The notes under the pieces were generated by a model. It ran no database searches. It worked only from the letters and a program-made list of their open reading frames with translations, and was not told the DNA's origin. Source: Udeniomyces pyricola (taxonomy: Eukaryota; Basidiomycota; Tremellomycetes; Cystofilobasidiales; Mrakiaceae). From it: a stretch of DNA of 64,000 nt. The stretch covers positions 620,001 through 684,000 of the forward strand of contig BCIK01000012.1 in assembly GCA_039545295.1 (NCBI GenBank), read 5' to 3'. How positions within the stretch are numbered: the stretch's first letter is position 1; each line of letters opens with the position of its first letter. Shown piece by piece: positions 1 through 13,400 of this stretch. The position numbers were made by a program, and so were the translations under genes.

Positions 1-3000
1 ACGAGCAAAATGGATGTTCATCTCGTCTCCGTCAAAATCGGCATTGTAAGAGTTGCTGAAAGAGAACATAGTCGCATATTACAGTCAGCCAAATGCTATC
101 CAGCCCATCAAATCCAACGCGGGGAAGAGATCTAAGTGAAAGAAAAGAAGACATTCTCACCAGTTGGCATAGTGCATTCGGATCGTCTTTTCTCCCGTGA
201 GAACCTTGGCTCGGTGTCCCATCATACTCGGCTTGTGCAGCGTCGGCTGTCGGTTAAGGAGCAAGATGTCGCCATCCTTGAGGTGTCGGTAGACCTTCTT
301 GTTGACGGCCATCGTGCGGGTCGAGAGACCCTTGTTGTAGATAGAAGAGCCTTCTTGGGGCGTAAGGAGCTGGTTGGCGATGGCGGTTCGCTGCTCGGTC
401 GTGAGCTTGTCCTGTAAGTAGAAATGGTAGAAGTAGAAGGTGATTCAAGACAAAAGAGGTTGAGGTTGTTCAGCAAGATACAAACATGCATTACACGCAA
501 TATGTTGGGAAGAGGAGGGTAAGTGAACGAGATAGGAGGGTGGTACGAACCAACGAAAGCTGGGATCCATCCTCGTTGACGACAATCGAGGCTCCAGGGT
601 AGATCTTCGGACCGTTGATGACGGCCTGGCGCATAGCCTGGACGTTGTGGCTCGTGACGGGCTCAGGGAAAGTAAGCTTGCGCGCAAAGACGGGCGGAAC
701 TCCGATCTCGTTGGTTTCGAGGTTGACGTCTGGCGAAATAACGGATCGAGCGGCAAAGTTGACTCGCTTACCCTGTAAGAGAGGAAAGATGAGGAGAGGC
801 GTAAAGACAGAATGCCTTGGATTAGTCGCCATTGTACAGCTATGGTGCAAGAAGGTAATAAAACAGTCACCAAGAAAATAAGTTGGACGGACCATCATGT
901 GCTTCCTGAAAAGACCATCCTTCTTCTCCAGGGTCTGCTTGACACCCGAAGGTGGAAGCTTGCCACCTCGCATGATGGTTGGGTTCTTGTTGCTGTCCAT
1001 GAAGGAGTTGACGTCAACCTGGAGCTGAATGAGGCCCTCGAGAAGCATCGTGAATACGCGGGTGCGCTCATGGGCCTCCATGACTTGGCCGATGACCTCT
1101 TCGGCCGTCGGCTTCTTGGTCCCGTTGACGAGCTGAGCGTTGAGATCCTTGATGCGATACGAGGTTTGGAGGATCTTGGAGAGGAGCTCGTTTTGGGGGT
1201 TCTCGAAGACGATGTCGCCCATTCGCGCGGCAGGTCGGAATCGCGTCGGCGGGACGGGAACGAGAGACATGAAGAAGATGTCGGCCGACGCAATCGGAGA
1301 TGGACTCGAGCGAGAGGAGGTCGTTTTGGCAAAAGGACCGTGGCCGCCGTAGAGAAGAGAGGTCACCTTGACCTCGTTTTTGAAGAGAAGTCGGAGATGG
1401 GATCGTGCCTCCTCGCATGGCATAACACGCTCCTTGCGCTTCCTCGCGCTCTTGGTCTTGGCAGCCTCGAGTTCCTCATCCTCGTCCTCATCCTCGTTGT
1501 TTCCGCCTGATTTGCCAGCACCGCTCGCGCCCATAGCGACGTCGCCGTCCCCATCGAGCGAATCGCCTTCTCCCTCAGAATCGTCGCTCCCTGAGCCGTC
1601 GGCGTCCCGCTCATTGGAGTTGCCAAGAACGCCAGCCTCGCCCGCCTTGTTTTCGATCCGGAGAACGTTGGGCTTAGTTCGGCCCGAGAGTCGGTGAGCG
1701 GCAAGCTGCTTGGCAGGAAGCTCGTACTCGATGATCTTGGTGTGACCCTCTTTGCGGTAGGTGTGAGCGAACCTGTGAAGGGAAAGTGCGTAATACGTTC
1801 GTGAGGTGGTCAGCTCGTGGATTGACTACGCTGTATGAACATGATAACATCAAGTGTCAAAGATATAGGAATGAGAAGCAACGCAGACTTACGCCTTGCA
1901 CTTTTGGCATTTCTTGTAACCCTTTTTCGTAAACTCGGCAATCGTCCTCTTCCTCTCGTCGTAAACGAGTCCATCCTTGTACCCATCACGACCCATGCCA
2001 CCCTTGACCTGGGTCTTCATCGCCGTCTGGACAAACTCATCGATTCGACGAAGGAATTCGGCCTCGGTCTCGTCGGGCTTCGCGTTGGCAATCTCCATGG
2101 TCTCGTCGAGGTCGTCGACGGATCCTTCGCGTTCTTTGTCCTTGCCCTTGGCAGAGATTCGGGGGTGTAGGCGGTTGAGCTCTAGAGATGAGGTGAGAAG
2201 ACCGTGGTCGAGGAGGGTGAGACGAGCGACAAACTTGGCCATCTGGTGAAGGGTAAAAGAGATAGCGGATGAGTAATGGCAAAGGGGGGGGGGGGGAGAA
2301 GGGTAAGCGGCGGTGGCAAGGCATAGGGACCAGTTGAGCTCTGCACTAGCTGTTCTGACGAAGCCGGGCCAAGCGAAAGACTTGATGACTGCACATACCT
2401 CAGCTTCTGGCCCTCGAAAGCGGTGGCAGAACATGCAGCATTGTCGGAGGAGGGCGTAGCATTGGGTGAAGAAGAGGGGCTGGTAGACGGGGGACGGCAG
2501 GCTGATGTGGCCAAAGTGACCAGGGCAGGTGAAGGATGACAGTCGGCAGGTGGCACAGCTGACAGGTCAAAGAGTAAGACAAAGATGATATGTCAGTCAT
2601 ACAGAACAAGGAGATGAGTGCATGATCGGTGGCGTGTAGGGGCGACGCGACAGCGTCACGTCCGGGCGGAAGGAAGGCACGACGTTGGGCAAAGATTTCG
2701 GCATCCAGGGCGAGAGCGAGGGCTTGAAAGGAAGACCCTGGGCCTACCTCTGCTCGTCTGAAGCTGGATGCCTCCCTCACGTGATGTGCCAAAAGCCAAA
2801 CGGATATGATGAGAGAGACTTACACATCTCCTTGATCCATGGGACCGAGCGCGGGGTCGTAGAGACCTCCGACGGTAGGTCGGTTGAGGTTGTCGAGCAG
2901 AACAGGGTTGACGATCTGCTTGACCGAGATTCGTTGAAGGTCTTCGGTCGTGAGGAAGGAGAAAGAGAGCGACGTCGCCGACGAGGGGAGCGAGGTAGAG

Positions 3001-3008
3001 ATGTCCAT
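1..3008 (-). CDS. RPA190: RNA polymerase I largest subunit (A190), 3'-truncated by window edge
   Basis: This is the catalytic subunit of nucleolar RNA polymerase I, which transcribes the 35S rRNA precursor. The exons I place are 3008-2824, 2558-2399, 2242-1893, 1772-893, 772-551, 411-161 and 55 to beyond base 1, all in phase, giving about 702 residues of a protein that is usually about 1650 long. Residues 63-79 carry the clamp zinc motif CxxC...CPGHFGH. Residues 600-683 hold the [15 protein letters not shown] block. The last exon contains [10 protein letters not shown], whose three Asp (about 690, 692, 694) bind the catalytic Mg. The eukaryotic Pol I type is supported by [19 protein letters not shown] and a long acidic insertion after residue 270. 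The start MDIST fits the yeast N-terminus. Donors such as GTCCGT and GTTCGT are weak but are required by phase. The remaining C-terminal half lies outside the window. Confidence 0.97.
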
Positions 3009-4552
3009 CGTCAAAAGACTCTCCCGGGGGGCAGGGGTAGGAAGGGGGAGGGGGGTTGCGGAGTAGAGAAAGAGAGAGAGAGTGTGTGTGTGTGTGGAGG
3101 CGGTGAGGAAGCTGAGGCAACTGGCAGGGAGAAGGGGGCGAGCGAAAGAGGTGGTTGGCCGGCCAAAAATCCACAAGTTGCCAGCTCCATCATCAAGACC
3201 TCGCTCTTCCCCGCGACACCCCCTTAATCATCATCGATATCCATCCGCCTAGACGTATATATCATACAGGTCTTCATTTATACCATCACATCGCATTGTA
3301 TATGCGCCTTTTGTGATGCTTGTTACATCAAGCTTACCTCCGCATATCTCACCTTGGATGTCGAGAACAATCTGGCAACCATCAAATCACTCACCATGCA
3401 GCATCGACAGTACTCTTCCAAACTCGCCGTCTTGCATATCATGACTACGTACGTATGTCTGATCAGTAGAGAATGCGACTGTGGAGCGTCAGACCAAGTT
3501 CAACTCAGTCAGCTCAGGCTCGTGATCGATATACGTATGTAATCTTGAGTCCTTCAGTGCCATCACTTCAGTAAGTGAGATATTGGGTGGATGGGAGCGA
3601 TTAGAATGGGCCGCATACGTTGAGGGTAACACGTCACGCAGACGTGAAGCGTGACGCGTAAGGCGTGGAAGATGTGTGAAGAAACGGAAGTAACAAAACG
3701 GCCGCGCCGCGCCGAGAGGCCGGAAGACAGAGCTGTCCTCTGCTACGGCCGCGGGAGGGGCGTCGTCAGGCCGTCCAGGGGACACGCAGGTCTGGACATA
3801 GCTAGCGCTATGGATCGATAGGTCATGGATGCGAGATCGACGTTCGACATTCGCACCAAGACGTAGACAGCTAGAGCTGCCGCGCTCGTCGGTGAGATTG
3901 ATGATCATATATCGTCAGATGCGGCCTGCGGCCGGTGGTATGCGACGGCAAGGTCGATGATCATCATGCATATGTATGGTTGATGATGAGAGATGGCTCG
4001 GAGAATTGCGTCAAGATTGGCAAGCTAAAGGGGGGTCATCGGCCGAAAGCAGAGGGCGTCTAGGAGAAATACTACACTTAGTAGGTCTGGATGTGTGTGA
4101 ATGGTTCTCGGCGAACGCGGTGGACGCGTGGGAGTAACATCGGGGAGTATCGAGCATCCTGCAGAACACACTCGCAGCTGGTCGTACAACTTGATCCAAC
4201 CACTGGACACTTCGAGTACAGCGCACGGCCGACTCATCTAACTCATCTCCCACCCAAACGTCTCTCCCGCCAGCGCACCATCCCAACCCGCTCTATAGCT
4301 CACCACGTCTCTCAGAGCATCCTTACTCTGATCTCCATCAATCACCCTATCACATTCATTTTTGGCTCGCCACCCTCCTCAGATCGTCCACTTGATCGCG
4401 CCGGCTTCTAACCCCACCAGCGTCAACGCTCGATCTTTCCCCACTCCTTCGCTCTCGCCCGTCGTTCCCTCATCCCCTTTCCCCTGACCCACCCTCGCCG
4501 ACCCCCCACCGCCGCCTATCCATCCTGCCTCGGCCCGTTTACCGATCCGCCC
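3009..4552. other. Divergent intergenic region
   Basis: About 1.5 kb separates the divergently transcribed RPA190 and DUF1752 genes, so both promoters should lie here. A mixed (AG)n(TG)n microsatellite sits at about 3069-3097, in the RPA190 leader. A GC-rich patch with GGCCG palindromes lies around 3700-3780 and again near 3926-3942. Open frames here show no recognisable protein and poor codon structure. I see no RNA gene. Confidence 0.6.
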
Positions 4553-7500
4553 ATGTCGCAGAAACCGGGACAACCCTTCGTTCTCAAGTTCAAAGGGGTC
4601 CGTTCCATGGCTCGACTGCTCCTGCCTTGCTCCCGTCGTCGTCACCTTCCGACCGCTGCCCATCTCGTACTTGGAGCTCATCCACCCTCCCCCGCTTTCT
4701 TCTTGCTCTGCTCCCTTCCCTTTGCCCCTTGATCCACTATGATACGCATGCAATCGACCCCTTCACAATCGTCAGAACAAGCCCTTCTCACCGTTCTCCA
4801 ACATTACTGATGAAGAACAGCTCAAACGGTTCTGGGGGGTCTGCACGAAGGTCTCCAAGCACCTAGAGCAGGGCGAGTGAGTCTTCTCTCCCCCGCTTTC
4901 GGTTCTCCCTTGCCGGCGGTCTGCCCTTGTTATGGGCGTTTTCCCCGTCGGGTCCGGTCGCGCTTGCTTTGAGTCTCATCACCTCGGTCGTCTAAGCCGG
5001 TACAGACAGTGTGGCATAACGCAGTGTCTAGGCATCTGGACAATCTCGAGAGCGAGCGATATACACCGCCCGGATCGAGTGGCTCGGATCCTTGTCTGCG
5101 GCCGAGACAGGCAAGGTAATCAGCCGAAACCGACGACCAGTCGAGCTGACGACCTCTGTTTCTACGGCTGTCCCTGTTGTTTCTCATCGTTTTCGCTGGC
5201 CCGACGCGATCCTTGACCTGTAGGCGCTTGGAGAACTTGTCTGTGAGTACCCTGATTTTAACGCGTCCAGGTCTGCCGCGTGACAGAACGATCGAAACAC
5301 GCATGCATATCATCGACTCAGGCTAACCGCACTCTCTTCTCTCAGTGGCGACTCTGGCACTTGCATTCTCTCATGGTCGACGATGATACTTGGTACGATA
5401 TTTCTGTCTACGCTGACGTCTGCGAGCTTGTTCGACTACTGACCCTGTGTGCTTCATTGCTATTGACCTCGCTTGTCGCTGTCGATTGTTCCCCCTTCCC
5501 CCTTCCAAACCTTCCTCTAGGCACCACAAAAAGACCTTCCGAGCTCTTACCAAGAACGTGGGAACCGGATTCGATAAGGAAAAGGGAAAGCAGCTCGCAG
5601 ATCTCTCGGTTCCAGAGCTACCTCCGTTCCGAGGCGGAGTGAGTCTTCTAGTCGTGTCGTGAATCGTCGGTGGACTTCGATCTCGGCTGAGCCACCTCTG
5701 GCAGGAAGATGAAAACTCCTGTCTGCCTGAGATGAATGTGTATGTCGCTAACGACACTGCTGTCTGCGTTCATCTTCCTATCTAACCCTGATCTTGCTCT
5801 GCAGGACGAGCGTATCCTCCAAAGAGCGGCCGAGAAGAAACGTCGCGCCTCATCCAAGTCTAAGGGTGTCAGCGGCAAGATGGCGAGCATGATGCAACTT
5901 TACGAGCTTGACAAATCCAACAACAATTCTGCGCGCTCGAGTCCTGCACCCACCCGGTCATCATCTATCAACACCAAGACAAGTGCCGCTGGCAAGGGCG
6001 CTGCTGCGAGCTCACGGCCGCAGCCCAGCAGGTCTGAAATGACGACTCTTGCGGGCGACAAGCAACAGCCCCCTATACACGACAAGGACGTGGAGATGGG
6101 AGAAGTTTCATCTTCAGGCACCGCAGGGCGTCGGGCGATGGCCTCGTTCATCCCTAGTGCACTCTACAGCTCACCTGCCTCGACGACTCCTGCGACGACC
6201 CCTCCATCCCATGTGTCTCTCTTCCCTGCAGGCGCTCACCCTCCACATACGCGAACAAACTCGGCCTCTCTCCTTTCCTCTTCGCTTTCATCATCGTCAC
6301 TTTCTCATCCACGCACCCTTACTTCTAAAGCCTCCTTCACCTCTACTCCAGCCATCCCCGAACACGATTTGCCACCTGACCTGGATCCTAGCCACCTACA
6401 GTCGATGCAACAATATGCTCAACTCCAGCAACTTGATGTGTCGGCATCGTCCCCCGCCCAGGACTACAGTCAACTCCTCAACATTCTTCCAGCATCGGCC
6501 CATCAGCATCTACTCCGCCCTCCGACGGGGCTGACACCATCGGCCGAATCGCCAGCGCAAGTGCTTCAAAGTTCTACCCCTGCCAATGCCTCATTCTTTC
6601 CTTCACATCCTTCCACAACCACTAAGCAACCCATGCCCGACCCACCAGCACCAAACGGCAATGCTAACGGTGGGGACTTTGCCAATCTAAGCTTTGAGGA
6701 CTTACTCAACCAGCTCAACAACGGCCCTGCAAATGGGGGTGAGGCACCTCCCTTGCTCGACCTGAGCCAATGGGGGCTCGACATGACTGATTTCGAAAGC
6801 GGGAGAAGCCTTGACAGCAACCTTGGCGGATTCTACAACACTCTTGACGCGTCTTCATCGTCCTCGAACCAAATGACGGGCGTCGAGTCGATCTCAAACT
6901 CATCAGCACCCGTATCGACTCCGCAACTATCCAGCTCCATGACGGCTGTTTCTCCTTTTGCATCCTCTACGTCGTCCCTCTCGCCGCCTAACGACAACCG
7001 ATGGAGCGCGACTGGAACGAGCCCGACCCAGCAGCCACTGCCCCATCCCAGGGTGCGACGGCTGAGTAAGATGAAGGAGGCATTCGCAGGAAAGGCAAAG
7101 GGTCTTTATGAAGAGGGTGGAGGTAGCGCGTTGGCTTCAGAGTCAGAGAACGAGGACGCAGGGACTTTGCGCGAGGTTTGTTGTTTTCTGACACTACAAC
7201 CTCTGTTCTTATTGCTACTCGATGCCCGCTATGTTTCAAATTGAGAAACTTGACGTTAATCAATCGATTATCGTTTGTGACCCATGTTCCCTTTTCTTTT
7301 GTGGTCTACTTTCCTCTTTTCCACGGTCCAGAAGTCATCCTGGTCGAGAGGAAGCTCTGTGCCTTCAGGTCACCCTTATCGAAACCGGACGGTATCTCGT
7401 TCGCCTTCCAGAGGAGCTCGCACCCGGCCGACGCTCAGCATGCCAAAGTCAAATGATTTATGTGAGCTCCTTCCTCCCTCATTCTTCCTGCCTTCATCTC

Positions 7501-8882
7501 CCTTACTGGTCACAAACAACGCATAGCTCCGACTCAAGCAAACAATATTTTCTGACTCGATCCTTCTTCTCGTTTCTCACTGTCTCTCAGCTGCGGCTCA
7601 ACTCGCCCAGCTTATGTCAAATCCGCTATCCCAGCGTAGCACGTCGTTCCACTCTCCCCTCCGTCGGACCTCTACTGAATCTCTCCCTCAAACGACGTCG
7701 CAGACCTACCCTAATCAACCGTTGTTTCCAAATCCAGCACTCTCGACCTCTGGCTCACCCTTTAGTCAAACCCCAACGAGCGAGCTCGCCAACAACCTCG
7801 GCGGTCTGGGCATGACGGCTTCACCGGTCTCGGATTATGCCAACCTTGCGTCCAATAATCCTCACCTCCAATCTGCCCTCCAAAACTTGTCCAACTTTGC
7901 CTCGTCCCCGTCGTCATCGTCCTCGTCTTCACAGCTCCCTCAGCTCCAGAATACGAACAGTCAACAGCAGTTTCAACAGCTGCAGCAGGCTCGTCTGCTT
8001 CAGCTCAATCAGCTACAACAGCTTGCCCAGTTTCAACAGCTCCAGGCCGCCGCCAACGGACAAGCGACGCCCAATACCTCGCATCATCCTACTCTCTTCC
8101 CTCCAAACGCTGGCAGTAGTAGCATGCACAAATCAAAGACAAGCGCAACATCGTCTTCCGCCCGTCCATCCTCCTCAAGTAAAAAAGAAGGCGGCGGCAA
8201 CCGATCCTCAAGCGGCAACGGAAGCGGTGACAAGAGCCGCCGAGCTTCAGATTCTCTTACCGCTTCGCAATCCTCTGTTACACTCCTCAAAAACCAGCTC
8301 CGTCAGCAATCGTACAACCCTCAGCTATCGTCGCTTCATCAGACTTCGTACAATGACTTTGCGGCTGGCTCTGTTGCCTCGACGCCACTAGTCAGTGCCG
8401 CAGGAGGTGGTGGTAGTACGACGGGAAGTTCGGCTATTCCAACTCCACCTTCTCGCTCAGGTTCGACTCGTCCGAAAGCTCCTGTGCGGATGAGCCTAGA
8501 GGAGCAATTACGGGCGGCGGGAATGCTCAACGAGCCACTCCCGTCGTTTGGGACCAACATGTACAATCCGTACCTCTATGGATTTGGAGGGATGGGTGTG
8601 GGTATGGGTGGTATTGGTGGTGGTAGTGGTGTTAGTGTTGGTAGTGCTGGTAGTGTTGGTAGTAGTAATGGGGGAGGAGGCTTCGATTTTGCTTCCTCGA
8701 CAGCGCCATTCATGAGCGTCGATGGGACCGGCCCACCGGCTAGCACCGTTGCTGCTGGCGCTCAGAACGTCAGCGCGGGAGGTGGGATTGATTTTGGGTC
8801 TCAGCTCCTGAGTGGACTCGGGGGAGGCAGTCATATATCGACGGATGGGGGGTTTGGAGCGGCTGATGGTGGTTGGGTATGA
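4553..8882 (+). CDS. AreA N-terminal (DUF1752)-type regulatory protein without a GATA finger
   Basis: Eight exons join in phase: 4553-4597, 4776-4876, 5224-5242, 5346-5392, 5521-5638, 5805-7175, 7332-7461 and 7591-8882, giving about 1040 residues. The N-terminus (residues 1-115) is the only conserved part. It contains ERLENLSWRLWHLHSL at residues 49-64, which matches the DUF1752 box found in the nitrogen regulator AreA and related fungal proteins. It is followed by a Lys-rich KTFRALTKNVG stretch. The rest is Ser/Pro/Gln-rich disorder, with a Q-rich LQQAR.. tract near 7975-8050 and a Gly-rich C-terminus. A RRLSKMKEAFAGKAKG segment near 7060-7105 may be a short functional motif. I found no Cys4 GATA zinc finger in any exon. 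A role in nitrogen or TOR-linked gene regulation is inferred from the family only. Confidence 0.75.
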
Positions 8883-10433
8883 TCAGCCCTGATCCAGGAC
8901 AAAGAGAAGAAGAAGAAGAAGAAGAAAAAAAAAAGAAGAAGACGATTTAAGACTGACCGCCGCGAGGGGCGTTCTTTTTTTCTCTTCTCTTGATCAAACA
9001 CGCACCCGTATTTCGCAGGTTTGAGTCAATTCCTCCTATGACCTTTTCTACTCGCCCTTCTCCCTTTTTCTCTTCTCCTCCTCTCCTCTCCACGACTCAG
9101 ACTTTCCTCTTCGACTTTGACTTTTCCCTTGGTTCTTCTTCCGTTCCCGTTCCTTCCTTCCCCATCGTGTAACATCCCGGACCTCCTCTCCATTCACCCA
9201 AATCTCTTCATCTCTCTCTACTTCTGTCATCCTCTGTCTCTTTGCTTATGAACTCCTTCCTTTCCTCGTCGTCCCCCGCTTAATCTCCTCTTTTTCTCTC
9301 TCTTGCCTTGCGTTGTATCGATCGAAAGTGTCTTTGTTTCTGTTCCTGTTCTTTTTCTCGTCTCTTCTCCCTGTGTTATTAACCTCACTTTTAACCCCTT
9401 CCCCCCCCCCCCCTCCTCCCGCCGCCCCCGTTTCCTGTTCGCTCTTGGACCTCTTCTCATGACCATACGTACTCTTATATAAATAGTCGCTCACTACTAG
9501 CTAGTAATACGACGTAGTCAGTGGTCCATATAAAACACCTCATTTTCCTACCTTCTTCCTGTGTCTCTTTCTCTCTTTTTTTTCTTTGGCTTTTCCTTTC
9601 TCATTTTCAATTACTTAATCATAGGTTTGGTTTTAGTCTAATCGTTCATCTGATGTCATCTGGTTGCTCTCATGACGAGAAATATCCGCGATGATCTATC
9701 CCGATCTCCTACTGTCATACTAGCTAGCTTGCGCTCGTACATAAATATACTCTGGCGTACTTCTACGTATATATACATATATGTATATCAAAGCTGGTAC
9801 GTACCGTTTATACTGGGTGCGACTTATCAATAGGCGCTCCGATCACGCGCGCTCTCCGCTCCGATCTGCGGTACGGTTGCCGACAATGCATATGTACTTG
9901 AGCTCGCTTCCAATCATGTGAGATGATCAAAGATGGATTTCAAGAACTTCGGCTACTAATATTAGTATGCGGTTTAGAAATCTATTTTTTTGCCATTGTA
10001 CATAGTACTGGAACGGGTTGACGTCGGCTTCGACTGCCTTGGACAGTGATGGATGAGTACGTCGTAGATAGTATATATATATATATGACTCTTGTTTTTT
10101 TTTTTTTTTTTTTTTTCAACGATCTTTGAGAGAATTTGTGGATCCGGTCATGCTTGATCAAACATCATCGTATATGATACGAGGGCGAATGAAAAGGGAT
10201 GGACAGCTGGTCGATGATATATATATATATATATAAAAAGCATGCTTCCCCCCTTTAATAGGTTTCCCCCCTTGCTTATCCTTCGTCCCCCGTTCGTCGA
10301 CCCTTGGACCAAACTCTAGAAAAAAACCCGATCGGCCTCCGAAAGAAAGAACACACACACACTTCTGCACCCCTTCGCAGAAAAAAAAAAGAAGTTGTGG
10401 TTGAAGGTCCGGTTTGTAGTTGGTTGATTCAAA
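8883..10433. other. Convergent intergenic region, pyrimidine- and AT-rich
   Basis: This lies between two convergent genes, so it should hold both 3' UTRs and terminators. It contains a (GAA)n purine run at 8907-8942, a long C/T tract at about 8975-9430 with a C-run near 9401-9411, a perfect TACTAGCTAGTA palindrome near 9494-9505, (TA)n runs at about 10068-10086 and 10216-10238, and a T-run at about 10095-10116. No convincing gene was seen. Confidence 0.6.
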
Positions 10434-13400
10434 CTACGACTGCTTCAACCCGAACGTCGCTTGGATGAACGCGAGGCTCTTGTCGAGACTGTCCTTGACG
10501 TTCTCCGCTTTGCGGAAACCTTTTTTTTTTTTTTTTTTTTTGAAGAGGTCGATCGACGGAGAAGGAGAAGGAGGAGAACGTGAGTGACGATATATATGGA
10601 AACAAAAGAACGCTTTAAACATGAGAAGACCATCGCTTCCTCCACCCCCCCCCCCTCTTTAAACACAAAAACTCACCATGACCTTCCCCTTCGTAATACA
10701 CCGCCTGAACGTTCCCACCTGCCTCTTGGATCGTCCTCACCATCGTCCTCGCCTGTTCGGGCGGGACGACTTTATCGTCCAGCCCTTGGAGCAACAGGAG
10801 CGACGCCTTGATGCGCGCCGCATAGTGCACGGGCGATCGGTCATGGTAGATCGTCGGAACTTCGGTTGGGGTCCCGCCGACTTTTTTTTGTTATGAAAAA
10901 GAAAAAAAAAATAGAAAAGGTATGGGGAAAGGGGGGGGATCAAAGATGGTCATTCAGGGGAAATAGAGAGGGATTGGAAAGTTTTAGGTTTCGCGTTTCG
11001 ACTTTTTCAGAAGGGATCCGGCAGGAAAGGAGGAATGAAACAAGATGGGGATGGGATGGGAAAGAGAGGGAGAGTGATCTCGTACCGAGCTTGAAGAGAT
11101 ACTGCGATTCGAATTTGTGCGTATCATCACTGAGCAACAACAACAACAACGGAGAAGAAAGGCAGAAGGTTGGGGGGGTGGGGGGGGGGGTTAAGAGATG
11201 GGTCCAGGCAATCATTCAGTCAACATGTGCTCTCGACGGGATAAACTCTTATCTCATCGATGACGAGGTTGACGACAAAGAAGAAAGAAAAGGAAAAATA
11301 AAAGAGAATATATATATATGAGCCTGGACGTACGCCAGGAGGACCAGGTCGGAGATACCATACGATGAAACACCCGCGGCAAAGACGTCGGTCTGCGTGA
11401 GAGCTCCGAGCACCGTGAAGCCACCAGCGGATCCTCCGGTAATAGCGATGCGTGGTTGATCAATCAGACCTTTGCCGATACAGTCCTTGACAGCTTCGAT
11501 AGCGTCCGAGACGTCAACGACGCCCCACTGTCCTTGGAGCCGATCTCGATACGCTCGGCCGAATCCTCCACTCCCTCGGTAGTTGCAGTCGAGCACGGCA
11601 AAGCCGCGCGAGGTGTAAAATTGAATGGCCCAGTTAAGACCTGGAGAAGCTCGCGAGGTTGGTCCTCCGTGGATTCGGACGATAGCCGGAGGAGGCGTGG
11701 GATCATCGGTTGGCGCAGCAAACGTAGCAGATGTAGGCGGGTAAAAGAGGACGTTGATAGGCACTTTCTCGTCGGAACCAGGTACGGGAACCAAGCACTC
11801 GAGGCCTTTCGCCGAAGAAAAGTTGGCTGGATCAATGTCGGAGCCAGAAGAGGACGAGCTCTGGAGGACGGTGTAAGCGCTGTAAGTGGAAAGTTCTGAC
11901 GAGGAGGATGGCGTGAGGGATGAAATGCCATCGAGCCGCACGAGGGATTCAGGACACTTGTTTGTCTTGCCGGTGAAGTGTACGGAAGTCGAAGAGAGAC
12001 GAGCGATGCTCGAGACGGAGACATAAGGATCGTCGGCTGTTGCTGGTGGGATGTGGCTGAGGCTCTTGGTGGGTACATGGAAGACGGACAGGGTCGAGAT
12101 GCTCGAGACGAGTGGAGCGAGAAGGACTAGCGATGGCGTCAAGAGGGCGTAGTTAGACATACCAAAAACCCAGTCTTTTTTTTTTTGTTGTGTTTTATAT
12201 TCGCAAAGGTGTGTGATGTTAGGGATAGAGATGAGATCAGCCTAGCTCAGTCTGCAAGGCACATGGAAGTGAGGATTAAGCCAACAAGTGACGCAAATTT
12301 ACCTGGGTCGGCGAGATCAAACTTGGTGTCTTCCGACATCATAAGCTGAGGTTCTCCTGCTTCACCTTCATCGCTGATGACGACCCGCCAAAGGAGCATA
12401 TACCCACCAATCTTATCGCACAGGAACCAAAGCTCCGTCCCGTCAAACTTGGGCTGTGAACACGCTGAGCCGTTTCCACCAGCGACGTGCTGAGCTTCCC
12501 CGATACGTTTAGGTTCCTGGCCGTCCTCGAGCAGGACATGTGCGACATAGAGACTCGCGTTCTCCCAGGGCATGTCAGGATGAGACCACGCAGTAAAAGA
12601 GATGGTGAAATTGATTTTCTCGCTCGAGCTCAAAGGACACCAGCCGGGGTTGGAGTAAAAGTCGCTGGAATCCTCGAGTGTGGTCATTCGACCGGAGGGT
12701 GTATGGATGAGGATAAGCGTCGTCTCTGGAGCGGTCGGTTTTCCTTCGATGTGGTACTCGCGGACCGAGAGGAGGTATGGGTGACTCGAGGAGTATAGAG
12801 GGTGAGCGGTAAACGCTGCGAATCGATTGCTCGAATCGTCTAAAAAGAGATGCGATCGGCCAACAGTTTACGATTGTCATCAGATTTGTATCTCTTGACA
12901 CTCTTCTGATCAGGGCAGGGTCGGTAACCGTACCGGTGGTAATGGGTTTAGGCTCATCGCCGGAGTCTGGACCCATCGCATACAGCCGACCGTCGCTGAA
13001 GTTGGAAAAGATGAGCTCGTCCGTGTCGGGTACGACGGTCCATCCGGCCCCACCGTACTCATTCACGCGCGTACCTGTACGAGATTGATTGCAGACCAAG
13101 ATGGCAAGACGAGGTTGAGAGTGGGATCAGTCCGAGGCTCGATGAGCGAGCGAGCGAAAGTTCCTCCTTGTGACCGCAATGGACGCCATCTACGCACGAG
13201 CGTTCCACCCCTTGCCAAAGCAATCTGTCGCGGGGTCATCAGCCTTTGCCTGTCTCGGGCGTCGACAGATGACCGTTCGGCCCCCCTCCGACGGTCTGGA
13301 CTCGGCATGATACTGGATGGCAGAGAGGAATGATGGTAAGCAAGAAGCGCTGAGTCATGGCACGATCGACAAGCGAGCGAGTGAGATTGAGAGATGACGA

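Noticed and set aside
2685..3227. Plus-strand open frame rich in Arg, Gly and Glu
   Set aside because: It is antisense to conserved RPA190 exon 1 and its pyrimidine-rich leader.
7176..7331. CPLCFKL and CDPCS words that resemble a zinc finger in the DUF1752 gene
   Set aside because: They lie in different frames within a segment that fits an intron. Skipping it restores phase between GTLRE and KSSWSRG.
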